Positions 35,229-46,431 of a stretch of 64,000 bases of DNA are shown here, piece after piece. Origin of the DNA: Axinella damicornis (lineage: Eukaryota > Porifera > Demospongiae > Axinellida > Axinellidae). The translations under genes and the position numbers were made by a program. Positions within the stretch are counted from its first letter, which is position 1. Each line of letters opens with the position of its first letter. The stretch is taken from the NCBI GenBank assembly GCA_963931865.1, contig OZ007514.1:3296027-3360026 (forward strand). The letters run 5' to 3'. The notes under the pieces are model-generated. The model ran no database searches and had not been told where the DNA came from. It was given only the letters and a program-made list of their open reading frames with translations.

Positions 35229-37037
35229 ATGCGCACATTTGTACTCCTCTTAGCGCTTTTTGCTTCTTTCGGCGCAAAGGCTCAAAATGCCACTTGTCCG
35301 CAGCCAGTGGTTTGCAATCTGAATCCCTGTAACGGAACCCGATGCGTACGTTTTCTGAACAGTGAATGCAGGGTAGATGCCTGTCGCGGCGAGTGCAGAG
35401 CTACTTTCTTTCGTTTATCGAACGGGAGAGAAGTAACCAATCGGTGTGCGGCCCCTACTTGCGCTCAGACACAATGCCCTGCGCGTCGGATGTGCGTGAA
35501 CCGAATCGTTCCCTCAACTTGTCCTGGAAACCGACCCAACTGTAGGCAGTATATCTCTCCACAGTGTGTCCTCCCTCCTCCACCACAGCCACCGACCAAT
35601 TGCGCCGTGATCCAATGTCCCACGGACAGGCCCGTTTGTGAGGTGCGACAGACGCGGCAGGGCCCTCGGGCGAGATGTCAACCCCAACCTCCGCCCACAA
35701 GTTGCGAAAATGTGGAGTGTGATGAAGGGATGGAATGTCGATTGCGCGAAAGAGATGGATTAGACCCAGTTGTGCGTTGCAAGCCGATTCGTGTCGTCCC
35801 TACACCCACTGATTGTAGTCAGCTTGAGTGTTCGGATGAATTCGTGTGCATGGTGACGAATGGCACGGCCATTTGCGTGGAGCCCCCTCCGCTACCTGAC
35901 ATTTGCGAGGGACTCGACTGCGAAGAACGAAATCTAGAATGTCGCGTATTAACGATCTTGAACACTACGAGAGCTATCTGTGCACCGATTTCGGACTGCA
36001 GCAGGTTGGTATGTAACGAGAGTGAAGGTCTCGAGTGTCGTGTAAGGGAAGGTCCACCGCCTGTTGCATTCTGTGCGCGCACTGCTAACTGCAGCAGAAT
36101 TCGCTGCAATGAAAGTGAGGGATTGGAGTGTCGCGTAGTGGGAGAGGGAGATTTTTCTGTAGCCCTTTGCCTGCTGACCAGAAACTGCTCCATACTCAAT
36201 CCTGTCTGCAGAAGGAGTGGGTTAGTGTGTGAAGAACCAACTGAAGGGGACCTTGGATCAGCATCGTGTGTTGCTGCAACCAGCTGTGAAGACCTTGAAT
36301 GCAACCCTGGGATGGTTTGCAGAGAATTCACAATCAACAATGGTGCAAGTGGAGGAGGAAGTGGCTCTGGTTCCCCTCAAACAGTGGCCACGTGTGGTCC
36401 AGTCCTCTCTCAAAGCAGCTGCGATGACCTTGTGTGTGGGGAAGATCAGGCGTGCGTTCTCAATGTATATCCTTCACGTAGCATCTCCGTTGCCACCTGT
36501 AATCCGCAAAGTTTGGTACAACCACTGCTGCAGCAGAGCTGTAGCAATACTGGATTGGGGATGTGTTCTCAGTCTGGTCAGCTGTGTGTGGATTTGGTGC
36601 AAGGTGGCAACCAGGTGACATTCAGTTGTGTTCAAACCAATTGCATGGAAGGTGGCCGTGAAGGATCCGGATCCGGAACCACTAGGGTGTGCACTGAACC
36701 AGGTACAAGCTGTGTTTCTGTACCAGGACAACTTTCAGAGAGGGGCATTCAATTTGACAGTGTATGTATTCAGACTGCCATACAATTTGAGTTTGAAACT
36801 GTTTGTGATAATCGTATGTGCCCCGAAGGATTGGCCTGCCAAGCAATTGAGATAGATGGAGTGGAGGTTGGTACAATCTGCAACATTCCTGCCACTACCA
36901 CCCGCACCTGTGACAATGTTGAATGCACTGATGAAACGGAGTGTGTCCAGTTTGAGACAGCAGGAGACCCATTCCTGGCAGGGTGCCAATCATCTGCACT
37001 CTTAGACACTGTTCTTCAAAATCTTGTCAACCCTTAA
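35229..37037 (+). CDS. Secreted Cys-rich repeat protein CRP-A (602 aa)
   Basis: An intronless frame begins at the second of two adjacent ATGs (35226, 35229), chosen because the third paralogue has only that one. A signal peptide (MRTFVLLLALFASFGAKA) is followed by a Cys-rich head (about residues 20-110), a Pro-rich hinge (PPPPQPP) and then a row of four-cysteine units, C-x3/4-C-x5/8-C-x(n)-C. Examples are CENVECDEGMEC, CSQLECSDEFVC and CNESEGLECRV. There are many N-glycosylation sites (NCS, NTT, NAT), a Gly/Ser stretch near residue 380 and the end LQNLVNP. The unit spacing resembles the follistatin N-terminal (FOLN) type of small disulfide domain, but I would not assign the family firmly. No membrane segment is seen, so a secreted or matrix protein is likely. 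The role is unknown. It lies between receptor cassettes a and b. Confidence 0.85.
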   Translation: MRTFVLLLALFASFGAKAQNATCPQPVVCNLNPCNGTRCVRFLNSECRVDACRGECRATFFRLSNGREVTNRCAAPTCAQTQCPARRMCVNRIVPSTCPGNRPNCRQYISPQCVLPPPPQPPTNCAVIQCPTDRPVCEVRQTRQGPRARCQPQPPPTSCENVECDEGMECRLRERDGLDPVVRCKPIRVVPTPTDCSQLECSDEFVCMVTNGTAICVEPPPLPDICEGLDCEERNLECRVLTILNTTRAICAPISDCSRLVCNESEGLECRVREGPPPVAFCARTANCSRIRCNESEGLECRVVGEGDFSVALCLLTRNCSILNPVCRRSGLVCEEPTEGDLGSASCVAATSCEDLECNPGMVCREFTINNGASGGGSGSGSPQTVATCGPVLSQSSCDDLVCGEDQACVLNVYPSRSISVATCNPQSLVQPLLQQSCSNTGLGMCSQSGQLCVDLVQGGNQVTFSCVQTNCMEGGREGSGSGTTRVCTEPGTSCVSVPGQLSERGIQFDSVCIQTAIQFEFETVCDNRMCPEGLACQAIEIDGVEVGTICNIPATTTRTCDNVECTDETECVQFETAGDPFLAGCQSSALLDTVLQNLVNP

Positions 37038-37489
37038 TCTGCTACTTTAGCATGACCATTAACAAATAGCTTTTTTTTTTTAGTAATTTCGGCCACATAC
37101 CATGCAACTGATATGTGTGGCTAGCTATAATAGCTGCAGCTATTTTTGCTGTGTGATTTTGCTAAGTGATAGCTGTGTGATAAATCTGAGTGAGGTTGTA
37201 CTGGAACATACTAAGTAGCTATATAGCTAAATTATACGAGTTGATGGGCGCACATGCGCATGCATGGTCCCAGACCAAAGTGCCAGTATCACGCACTGGG
37301 TCTGGGAAGGAGAATCAGGACACAAATGAATGACAAGCTATAGAGTTAGCAAGCTACCAGACCATAATGGCACTAGAAGCAATGGGGTTGGTTTGGGTCT
37401 GGGACTGGGGCTATTCAAGGCTGCTGAAGCATCTGGGAGTGAAGAGTCATCATTTCAGAAAAGCGAGCGTTAGTTTTTGACAAGGACTC

Positions 37490-38215
37490 AGTGTAGCTAG
37501 TTGAGTGTTATTCACAGCACATTCAGTGGCTGGGTAGGAATGACGTCCCCACAGAACCTGTTGGATCATAGCTAGCTACTCCTGTTGGGGAACGGATCCG
37601 GAGTGTTTTGAGCCGTTGGTTTGATGATGGGACAGTAAATCAGACAGACTAGTTATGCGCACTGGAGCCTTGTAATTGCGATCACAGGTCATGTGATTAC
37701 ATTTCTGAATCATGAGGTTGTACTACAACATACTAATTATAAATTGTCTATCTGGCAATGAAACTGTGGTTTCCATGGTAACCAGAATGTCAATGGATAT
37801 GCATGGATCTGCTGCAGTTTTTGTATTATGGTTATATACCTGAAACCACTGTAGCACCACATGCATGCATGGTGCTCCAGAACATGCAAATGAGCACTCC
37901 ATTTTAAAGTGCATACCCTCAACTTGGAACCAGCTAGTAATGTAGCCAATTGTTAACACCTAGTAAATCTCAACACTATAACCCTTGGCTTCTCTGGTGG
38001 TGGCATAGCATATTTGTGTAGCACTGTATATACTATAGTAGACTGCCATAATTGGAGTTGCACACTCAGGTAATTTCACTATCTTAATTCTCTCTAGACA
38101 ACATTAGCCTAAGTTTGTGTTTGTTGGGTGTTGTATCCATGTTAGAGATTTTAACTCACACCAGTGGTATTCGTATTATAGAGAACCGCTAAACATATAC
38201 AGCCAACACAGTGTT
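37490..38215. repeat. 3' flank of CRP-A, paralogous to the 3' flank of CRP-C
   Basis: The stretch matches 52100-52790 with indels (TTTTGAGC(C/T)GTTGGTTTGATGA, ATTCTCTCTAGACAACATTA). CRP-A and CRP-C were therefore duplicated with at least 0.7 kb of downstream DNA. It contains a GTTTCCATGGTAAC palindrome (37769-37782) and an inverted CCTGAAACCACTGTAGCACC. No gene is seen up to 38930. Confidence 0.6.
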
Positions 38216-38639
38216 CGGTGGTAGCTAACACTGAAGGATTCCAGGAAATCAGATCCGGTGTCAGCGGATCCGATCCCCCTTAAATCCGATCTGTTCAAGT
38301 TTCATACAATAAACAAAGTTTCATACAATAAGCAAAGTTTCATACAATGGTAAACCAATTAGCTAGTTCATAACAATAAGAGTGTGCAACTGCCATATGG
38401 ATTCCACTACATGTATATACCACACCACCATCTCTGCAGTATAGTATGATGTGGCAATCAGTGTACATGTACATAGGCAGTGTAAACACTGAGTAATCGC
38501 CACACTGAATCAGTGTATACTTCACCACTGATGGTCATACTGCCCAGATGGTCATAGCTACTGCCCAGATGGTCATACTGCCCAGATGGTGGTAGTGGAA
38601 ACCACACTCTTATCGGTATGAACTCTTGAATAAACTAAG

Positions 38640-38885
38640 CAGTAACTTGCAAGTAAGCTATTGGCCGGGCACATGCCCGGCCAGGCCCGCCCTTGGCTAC
38701 GCCAATGCTTCAAGCCCATGTGGACTGCAGACATCATTTAGACCCTATGCACTTGTTTGTAGCACTTCTCAGCTGACCAGAAGGTGCACCATACAGGCTT
38801 TAGAGGCTTATTAAGTTAATTAAGGCCAACTTTTTGGGACACTAGTTTTCAAAAAATTGTAGGGAGGTTTGTGAAGGGCCTACAA
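38640..38885. repeat. Element inverted relative to 42706-43397, empty TTAA site
   Basis: TGCAGACATCATTTAGACCC ... AGGCTTATTAAGTTAATTAA ... AATTGTAGGGAGG(T/C)TTGTGAAGGGCC appears in reverse at 42708-42785 plus 43293-43397. Here TTAA (38811-38814) is uninterrupted; there a TIR element is inserted. Confidence 0.75.
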
Positions 38886-38932
38886 GTGGTGGTCTAATAA
38901 TACACAATGTTACACATGTACATATTCCAGCA

Positions 38933-39435
38933 GTGCAGATCCTCTTCGTCATTGAGCGAGAGTACTGGGTTGCCACCCACTACCATTGGGAAAACTCTTT
39001 GACAGCATGCAGACCCACAAACTCTCACCAAGCCTGCAGGAGCATGCAGTTGATACGCATCTATGAACCAGCAATCAAAAGTGGAGTCCTCTTAATCACA
39101 GCCATACCAGTTCAGCAGCTGGAAGGAGGCACAGACTGCGGCCTCTTTAGGATAGCATATGCGTTCCATGCTGGTGTTGGTGACTGCCTTGAGGAGATGG
39201 AATTCGTGAATTCACTGCTTTGAAAGCCAGAAATTGACAGCCTTCCTGTAGCTAGCTAACTACACCCACAAGACATGGAAAACTGCGACATAATTTCGTT
39301 CCTGTATACTCCACGTGCGAATCTTTTGATTCACACTTGGTGCAGTGTGACCTGTGTGAATTGTAATTTCACTTCAAGTGTGTGGGACTTGTGCCGCCTA
39401 AGTTTAGAGATCCTATCTTGTTCTTCGCATGCACA
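38933..39435 (+). pseudogene. Relic of a transposon gene: Ulp1-like protease plus PHD-like zinc segment
   Basis: An open frame 38933-39223 contains REYWVATHYHW and then VQQLEGGTDCGLFRIAYA. This matches the C-terminal catalytic part of C48 (Ulp1/SENP-like) cysteine proteases (W near the His side, then Q ... DCG) found in several transposon proteins. Downstream in another frame, 39328-39432 reads LVQCDLCEL, a stop, then FHFKCVGLVPPKF, a Cys/His pattern like PHD-type fingers. The frame change and the stop where a Trp is usual show decay. No host role is inferred. Confidence 0.55.
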
Positions 39436-39984
39436 GTGAGAAGCCACACAGTGAACACAGGCAGCGTAAGCCTATGTTACATATTCACATAGTCCTGATA
39501 GATGGTGACCAACCTTCACCAGAACATCTCTCTGCAGCATCGATCCTCATACATCTGGAACGCACAGTGCAAAGCATGAAGGTGCCACGAGAGCCCATCC
39601 TGATAACTGCAAAATGAAGGCGAAATTTTTTTCCACGCTTCTCGCGAACTGATCGGCACTACACGCCTCTATGCACTCCCTTCAGCAGCGTGCATATCCG
39701 CCCCTGTAGTGCCTGCCCAATTCTACATTTCTGGCTACGCCGCTGGAAGTAAGTAAGATCCTATAGCTATACAGCCATATATGGTGTCAGGTACAAGGAA
39801 ATGAAGTACCCATAACACATCAATACATTAAGATTTTAACGTGTGTCTGTGTGTGTGTGAGTGACGGAAGTTGGATGTTCATAGACTATAGTGACGCGCG
39901 ACCTTCGTACTTTAATTTATTTACTGAACCTCGAACTCCGCGAAGAATGTTCGAGAACTTTGCAAATGGGTCCGGCATTGGCTG

Positions 39985-40290
39985 GAATCCAGCAAGCGCA
40001 AGCGGGGAGCAGCAGTCGAAGCGGACATAATCGGGGAGCAGCAGTTGAAGCAGACGCAATCGGGGCAGCCGAAGTGGACGCGATCGTGAGCAGCAGCTGA
40101 AGCGGATGCAAGCGGCGAGCAGTAGATGAAGCGGGCGCAATCGGGGAGCAGCGGCTGGAAGCGGAGGCAAAGGGGAGCAGCAGTTGAAGCGGATGCCGCA
40201 ATCGGGCCCGGGAGCAGCAGCTGACATGAAGCGCGGACGCAAGCGGCGAGCAGCAGCTGAAGCGGACGCAATCGGGGAGCAGCTCTGCAG
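39985..40290. repeat. Degenerate minisatellite, AGCAGCAGCTGAAGCGGACG-type
   Basis: About ten imperfect units of 25-35 bp contain GGGGAGCAGCAG and GAAGCGGA(C/T)GCAA. The minus-strand frames rich in Ala, Pro, Ser and Leu are repeat translations. It sits just upstream of receptor cassette b. Confidence 0.7.
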
Positions 40291-40627
40291 TCTGTACAGA
40301 GAGCTGTCCGGCGCCGGATTACGCACGGTAGGCGAACGAGGGGGAAGTAGCTGAGCGAGCGAAGCGAGCTCAGCTACTTGTACATATGATATATAGATCA
40401 TATATAAGATACTATTTTAAGTAACTACTAAATATACCACAGCCATGGATGCAACTGTGTTCAGGCTCTCTCAGAATGAAGGGAATATCAACAGTCAATA
40501 CTTGTGATGGCGTGCTACAGTACAATTGCAAATGGAATCTACTTCCAGAAGACCACAACCAATTGAACAGCCCCAATGTGAACAGACCCCAATATGAACA
40601 GACCCGAATATTGTGTTGTTTATGCAG

Positions 40628-40735
40628 ATAAAGAATGTTCTTTCTAAACTCACTCCATTGGAAGATCATCAATCAGATGCAGAGTGTCTCCGAGTGAAGC
40701 TGCTAGATTTGGAAAAACGACTATCTGAGAGTGAA
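40628..40735 (+). CDS. Receptor coiled-coil exon copy 18b
   Basis: A 36-codon copy of exon 30637-30744 with acceptor TTTATGCAG and donor GTAAGT, phase 0. It ends CLRVKLLDLEKRLSESE; the heptad leucines are kept. No stop or frameshift is present. With 41526-41669 it forms a second tail cassette that could serve as an alternative 3' end of the receptor if transcription crosses CRP-A. Otherwise it is an orphan duplicate. Confidence 0.6.
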
Positions 40736-41525
40736 GTAAGTTAAAACCCAATTGCATGTCAGGAGAATACCCATAAGCTGATAAGAATTTACGTAGGGTT
40801 CAATAATATTAGGCAGTAATACTTTGTTCATGTTCTTCTTCTTAATTCTTATAGCTGTTTGCAGTAGTAGGTAGTCGTTATTACAGCAAATGATTGTGTT
40901 GTCAGCTTTAAGGTTACATGTGCACATGCCGCCCCTGTACTGAATAAGGAGATGCGTTGTGTGAGCCTTCAGTAGGCACAAACAGTGTAGAAAGGGCCGG
41001 ACGAAGTGTTTTGTAAATACTGATGATCGTTCCAAAGTTATATGGTGCTGTACTCCTGTCAAAATGGCGGTTATTCACACTCAAGGGTCATTCTTTTGAG
41101 GGCTGATCAACCTAGCCATAAAATGCTTCATGCCCTAGAGCTTTCAATGGCGTGTCTCCAAACAGTAGAATCGAGTTGCTGGCAGTCTTCACACTGGAGA
41201 TTTTAGGCAAATTGTTTGCTGGAATTGATTTAACCCACATACAACAGCTACAGTATGAGCACTATAATGACTACCCTCCCTGCTTTGTGTCAAGTAGCTA
41301 TTATAAGTTTGATTTTACTACCTTAAAATTCCTGTGCAAGAAAAACAATTTGTCTGGCCACGCCCACCACGCGACGAGCACGTAACCTTAAAGTATTGCT
41401 AAGTGTATAGTTGTACATACTTGGGCACATAACAGTGGCATGACATTGTGGAAATCAATGTAACAGTTTGCGGAGAAGCCAAGGGTAACGTGTTGCCATG
41501 GAAACTTCTGAATCTGTTAATACAG

Positions 41526-41669
41526 GCTGTGATCAAGAATATGGAGTTGATGAGCAATGCTAAAACCAACAGGAAAATCCCAGGCATGAAAGCCACCCCT
41601 ACAGACACATCAGATTATATTGGTATGGATCGACCTACAAGGACATCTGTTTCCTACATCACCACTTAG
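41526..41669 (+). CDS. Receptor terminal exon copy 19b
   Basis: A copy of 32377-32523 with acceptor TTAATACAG and phase 0, ending SVSYITT then TAG. It lacks one codon (DYIGM for DYIAGM). The open frame suggests it is young or maintained. The segment just upstream holds GTTGCCATGGAAAC, an X-box-like palindrome, as does copy a. Confidence 0.6.
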   Translation, partial: AVIKNMELMSNAKTNRKIPGMKATPTDTSDYIGMDRPTRTSVSYITT

Positions 41670-41866
41670 ATTGTTGTTACCAATTTATCTCAGCTTCATT
41701 TTGGGGACCTTTTTGCACACTAACACGATTCCTTCTTTGTCTGTTTGTTTGTTATTGGCTTGTTTTTGTTTCCTGTTAATTAAGTCTCTATGTGCTGACT
41801 ATAGCTAGTCATTCTTCATGCAGAATTCATTTTTTAGCCCTTGTTTTTTTAGACCTCTGTATATAA

Positions 41867-42450
41867 TCAGTGGCGGATCTATATAGAAATTTTGAAAGGG
41901 GGGTTCAGCAGGTAGGTTGGCACGTATACAGCGCACCGCCGAAGGCGTTGCGCAGAGCCGCGAAGCGCGCAAATTTTTTTTACGTGTTCTTTTTAGCGAC
42001 CAGGAAGCGCTCTCGTAGCATCTCTGCGCATTCTGGACACGTTCCCAGACGCAAAGAAGATTGACTAAGTAACCAGTAAGTATCGATGTGTGGGGCTGTT
42101 AGCTTCCTTCTTTTCATCGTCGACGGATTACAGATACGTGGACAGTCGATTGCATGATTGAACACTGCGTTATTGCTTTATTTTCTAATTATACGTATAT
42201 ACAGAAACAAAAATAATTGATGTAAAATTAAAATTGTGTTAGCAAGCGTAAACCTAGCTAGCTCAAGACTATGTCTGTCTTCAGGCTTTCAGCCCGCGAA
42301 CGGTCAAGGTAGGTAAGTTGCTCTTACATTTCAAACATGCAGCTTGCTTTCTGCCTTGAGTGTACGGTCTGAGTCAAATGCATTTTTTGGTTCTCCTTGA
42401 AAGGGGGGTTCCATGGAACCCTCGGAACCCCCTCTGGATCCGCTACTGAT
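41867..42450. mobile_element. 584-bp TIR element
   Basis: ATCAGTGGCGGATCTATA at the left and TCTGGATCCGCTACTGAT at the right are inverted. The related text in copies a and c (AGACCTCTGTATA) is uninterrupted, so the insertion followed the duplication. It includes the AGGAAGCGCTCTCGTAGCAT segment shared with 33240-33275. Confidence 0.65.
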
Positions 42451-42674
42451 ATGCGTCATGAGACTTTGAGCTCCATGATGTCACATCCTTTGGAGGGTGG
42501 GACGGGGAGGTGGGTGGTATCCACTTATGAGACGATCATGCAGGGCTTCTTCCAGATACGGCCTGAATTCTCAGTATGTTGTCAACCTTAACAGTTCTAC
42601 TACATAGGTATTCTGCAATTGACTCTCCGATAGCCTCGTTCCGCCTGGTGGGGTCTATTAAGCTCAGGGGGCTA

Positions 42675-42705
<31 letters not shown>

Positions 42706-42784
42706 CTTCATAAGGCCCTTCACAAGCCTCCCTACAATTTTTGGGAAAACTAGCGTCTCAAAAAGTTGGCCTTAATTAACTTAA

Positions 42785-43288
42785 CTCTTTACCAACCACA
42801 GATTCTGGAGGTCAGTTTCATAGCTTGTAATCTACTTAAACATACCCTAGATAAGGTTCCCATCGGTTTTCACGCTCAAAACTTCACACAGAACTGCACA
42901 CAGCCATGCTTTCCCCATTCGTGATTCTGACCACACCCACTCGTTAACATGTACGCGATCAAGATGCTCGGGCGATGGTAACTCGCTCTAGCAGAAAAAT
43001 CAGCCTTGAACACTGGAATTCGAGGCTCTGCAAGGTGAAACCACTGTTTTCTAGGCCCATTTATGCTTAAAACCCGAGAAATGGCCTACCCGGCTCCAAC
43101 CAAGGGCTGTTCAAAGCTGAGCCCATCGACACGGCCATGCTGTTTGCACCCTTCGGGTGCACCCACCCACCTCCCCCTGCCCGCCCTTTCTGCTGGCGCA
43201 GAGCCTATCTCCCAAGGACATTGCCGGATGTGACATCATGAAGCTGAAAATCTCATGACGGCTTTTGCAGTCATTGGTTAGTAAAGGG
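42785..43288. mobile_element. 504-bp TTAA-target (piggyBac-type) non-autonomous element
   Basis: The ends CTCTTTACCAACCA and (inverted) CCCTTTACTAACCAA are flanked by TTAA at 42781-42784 and 43289-43292. The paralogous text at 38805-38820 has a single TTAA and no insert. No transposase frame lies inside. Confidence 0.8.
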
Positions 43289-43879
43289 TTAATAAGCCTC
43301 TAAAGCCTGTATAGTGCACCTTCTGGTCAGCTAAGAAGTGCTACAAGTGCATAGGGTCTAAATGATGTCTGCAGTACACATGGGCTTGAAGGGTTTTAAG
43401 CAGTACAACAGAGACATCTGATCTAACTAAGTGCAGATGGCCACATCCCTATCAGCAAATGAGGTAAGAGCTATGTATACACCTGTATAGAGAGGAAGTA
43501 AGATCTATCCAGCCATATATGGTGTCAGGTACAACACACAAAGGAAATGAAGTATATACCAGTAACACAAACATAATTATGGTGTATAGATCATAAGATA
43601 CTATTTTAAGTAACTACTAAATATACCACAGCCATGTATGCAACTGTGTTCAGGCTCTTGGACTGAACGGAATATCACAATCAATTGTGTGAAAAGTAAG
43701 TGTACATTGGATTGCTAATGGAATTTACTTCTAGAAGACCACAATAAATATGAACAGACCCCAATATGAACTGACCCCACTATGAACAGACCCCAATATG
43801 AACTGACCCCAATATGAACTGACCCCACTATGAGCAGACCCCACTATGAACAGATCCCAATATTGTGTTCTTTGTGCAG

Positions 43880-43984
43880 ATAAAGAATGTTCTTAAGCCC
43901 GCTCCAATGGAAGATCATCAATCAGATGCAGAGTGTCTCCGAGTGAAGCTGCTAGATTTGGAAAAACGACTATTTGAGAGTGAA
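43880..43984 (+). pseudogene. Receptor coiled-coil exon copy 18c
   Basis: A 35-codon copy (one codon shorter than 18a) with acceptor TTTGTGCAG and donor GTAAGT. It ends LLDLEKRLFESE. The exon is intact, but its partner terminal exon at 45470 is truncated, so this cassette probably cannot give a complete tail. Confidence 0.55.
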
Positions 43985-44052
43985 GTAAGTTAAACCCAAT
44001 TGCATGTCAGGAGAATACCCATAAGCCGATAAGAATTTACGTAGGCGGTAAT

Positions 44053-44632
44053 TATCCTCATTCCCAGGCTCCTCCCCCTGCGCGCGCCAACGAAAAATAC
44101 CGGGGCAGAGAGCCTGGTACGCTTTCGCACGTGATACACGGCACGTTGACGTCACTGCTACAATTAACCTATCTGTAATGTCACAACTGGAGCGTGCCGA
44201 CTTCTGTGGCAGCGATAGAGCAACGTAGGGAAGATTTACCGATGGCGACGACTGCGGAGAACGTTACCTGGCAATACAGACACCCGTGGATAGCGGTACA
44301 GTTCAGTATAAGCTACAAAATACTTACTCGTTCCAGACTGTCCGGTGACGAGAATCTGTCCCCGAGGATTGATGAGCGCCATTTACTGCACAGCGTGGTG
44401 TTTGTTTATGCTTCTACAGGCTAAGACTTGTAACTCTCGGTTCCATGCTTCAAAACTACGTACAAAGTTATACAGCAGCTGCTGCACGTGAGTGACGTGA
44501 ACACTTACACTGCTGATGTTTCGTGATGTCGACACGCGTCAGTGCCGCGACATCACGTGCGAAAGCATACCAGGCTCTCCCCTCCGTATTTTTCTTCACC
44601 GCGCGCACAAAGGGGAGCCTGGGAACGAGGCT
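44053..44632. mobile_element. 580-bp MITE of the TAGCCTCGTTCCCAG family
   Basis: TCCTCATTCCCAGGCTCCTC at the left pairs with GAGCCTGGGAACGAGGCTA at the right, and further inner pairing (GAGAGCCTGGTA / TACCAGGCTCTC) gives long arms. GGCGGTAAT is duplicated at 44043 and 44634. Cassettes a and b have no insert here. Confidence 0.8.
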
Positions 44633-44895
44633 AGGCGGTAATACTTTGTTCATGTTCTTCTTCTTAATTCTTATAGCTGTTTGCAGTAGTAGGTAGTCGT
44701 GTTGTCAGCTTTTAAGGTTACGTGTGCACATGCACTCCTGTACTGAATAAGGAGATACGTTGTGTGAGCGTAGCAAACTCAGTAGGCACAAACAGTGTAG
44801 AAAGGGCCGGACAAAGTGCATGTTTTATGAGTACTGATGATCGTTCCAAAGTTATATGGTGCTGTATTCCTGTCAAGATGGCAGTTATTCGCACT

Positions 44896-45253
44896 AAACA
44901 GGGACGTCGGAAGCAATTTACTGTTGGTGTGGCGATGGTTTGCGCGCAGAGTGCGCGCGAAATTTTTTACGTTACATTAATTATTCATGAACAGTCACGC
45001 ACGTATTACGGGGTATAGCTGGGATTCGTAGACTTGTTGCTGTAGTCTGCGCTCGCAGAGTATGATGCCTCACAATTATTATGAACGTGTAAAGGCCATT
45101 GCTTATTCAGGCCAGAAAATTAAGAGTTCGGTTTGTGGTTCTGCGATCGCGCGACTACTGTACACTATGAATTTGAATTTTAAATAAGCACTTGGTCAAG
45201 CATTGGTCTGGCGGCCGCGGGACCTGCGGGACCGGCTCCGGCGCCCCTGCTAA
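44896..45253. mobile_element. About 360-bp TIR element interrupting cassette c
   Basis: CAGGGACGTCGGAAGC at the left and GGCTCCGGCGCCCCTG at the right are imperfect inverted repeats with CTAAA on both sides. The equivalent text in cassette b (CACTCAAGGGTCATTC, about 41080) and before CRP-C (CACTCAAGAGTCGTTC, 49734) is continuous. Confidence 0.65.
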
Positions 45254-45469
45254 AGGGTCATTCTTTCAAGCTAGGACTGATCAGCCTAGCCATAAAATGC
45301 TTCTGTCACACCCTAGTACTTCCAATGGTGTGTCTCTGAACAGTAGAATCGAGTTGCTGGCAATCTTCACAGTGGAGAATTGTTTCCTGGAATTGATTTA
45401 ACCCACATACAACGGCTACAGTATGAGTGACTATAATGACTACCCTCCCTGCTTTGTGTCAAGTAAGTT

Positions 45470-45520
45470 TGATTATGGATCGACCTACAAGGACATTTGT
45501 TTCTTACATCACCACTTGAT
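45470..45520 (+). pseudogene. Truncated receptor terminal exon 19c
   Basis: Only the last part (MDRPTRTFVSYITT, stop) of the terminal exon remains. The text jumps from AAGTAAGTTTGATT directly into ATGGATCGACC, so the acceptor and first two thirds are deleted. Downstream non-coding text matches copies a and b. Confidence 0.75.
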
Positions 45521-45959
45521 TGTTGTTACCAATTTATCTCAGCTGCATTTTGTGGACCTTTTTGCACTCTAACTTGATTCCTTCTTTGTCTTCTGTTTGT
45601 TTGTCATTTTTGTTTATTGGCTTGTTTTTGTTTCCTGTTAATTAAGTCTCTATGTGCTGACTATAGCTAGTCATTCTGCATGCTGAATTCATTTTTAGCA
45701 CTTGTTTTTTTAGACCTCTGTATATTGTAGTGTATAGTTGATTGTGCCTACTGCTGTCTCATACTACGTAAACTAATGTGGATAACGTTACAGAAACTGC
45801 CTATGTAGGTATAGCTACATTCCATATGCTGATATCCATTCCTGGATTAGTCTCGTTCCCAGACCTAGCTATATAGTAGCTAGCTACCTACTTTAACAGT
45901 CAGTCAGCATTACCTATAGATGTGTATACACACTGTTAAATTAGGGTGCTCATTCGCAC

Positions 45960-46160
45960 GTTCCAGAACAGCACTCTGGGTGCTGAAGTGGTTTCCATGG
46001 TAACCTTGGGATTTAATGGATATGGAACCGCAATAGCATGTAAATATTGAATCTCTATTTCAGGGGAAAAAGAACAATGAGATTCTTTGCAAACTACCAA
46101 GGTTGCCATGGAAACCAGTGCCACTGTAGCACCCCAGGCAGGGTGCTATTCAGGAACATG
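45960..46160. mobile_element. Inverted-repeat element with two X-box-like palindromes
   Basis: The left part (CAGCACTCTGGGTGCTGAAG, GTGGTTTCCATGGTAACC) is mirrored by the right (GGTTGCCATGGAAACCAGTG, CACTGTAGCACCCC). A related shorter version lies at 37760-37890 and 52350-52460. Confidence 0.55.
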
Positions 46161-46431
46161 CTTTACCCCGGCCCGTTAACAGTTACACCCTATACTGTAA
46201 TACACTCTATGCCAACTTATTCTTTATAGTTGTCATTCCACAATTACATGTGTGTGCGAGGATGTGTGTGCGTGTGTGTGTGTGTGTGTGTGTGCATGTG
46301 TGTGTGTGCATGTGTGTGTGCCTGCGTGTGTGTGCGTGCGTGTGTGTGCGTGCATGTGCGTGCATGGGGGGGGGAACCCTAACAATGACAAACTATAAGC
46401 ATTGTAGTATAGTAGGGATGCACTGCTGTAG

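Noticed and set aside
35819..36340. Long minus-strand open frames opposite the CRP genes (also 47308-47931 and 50482-51252)
   Set aside because: They are shadows of the plus-strand coding frames. They vary with indels in the real genes and have no independent motif.
39886..40401. 171-codon Ala/Pro/Leu/Ser-rich minus-strand frame
   Set aside because: It is a minisatellite translation; composition follows the repeat unit.
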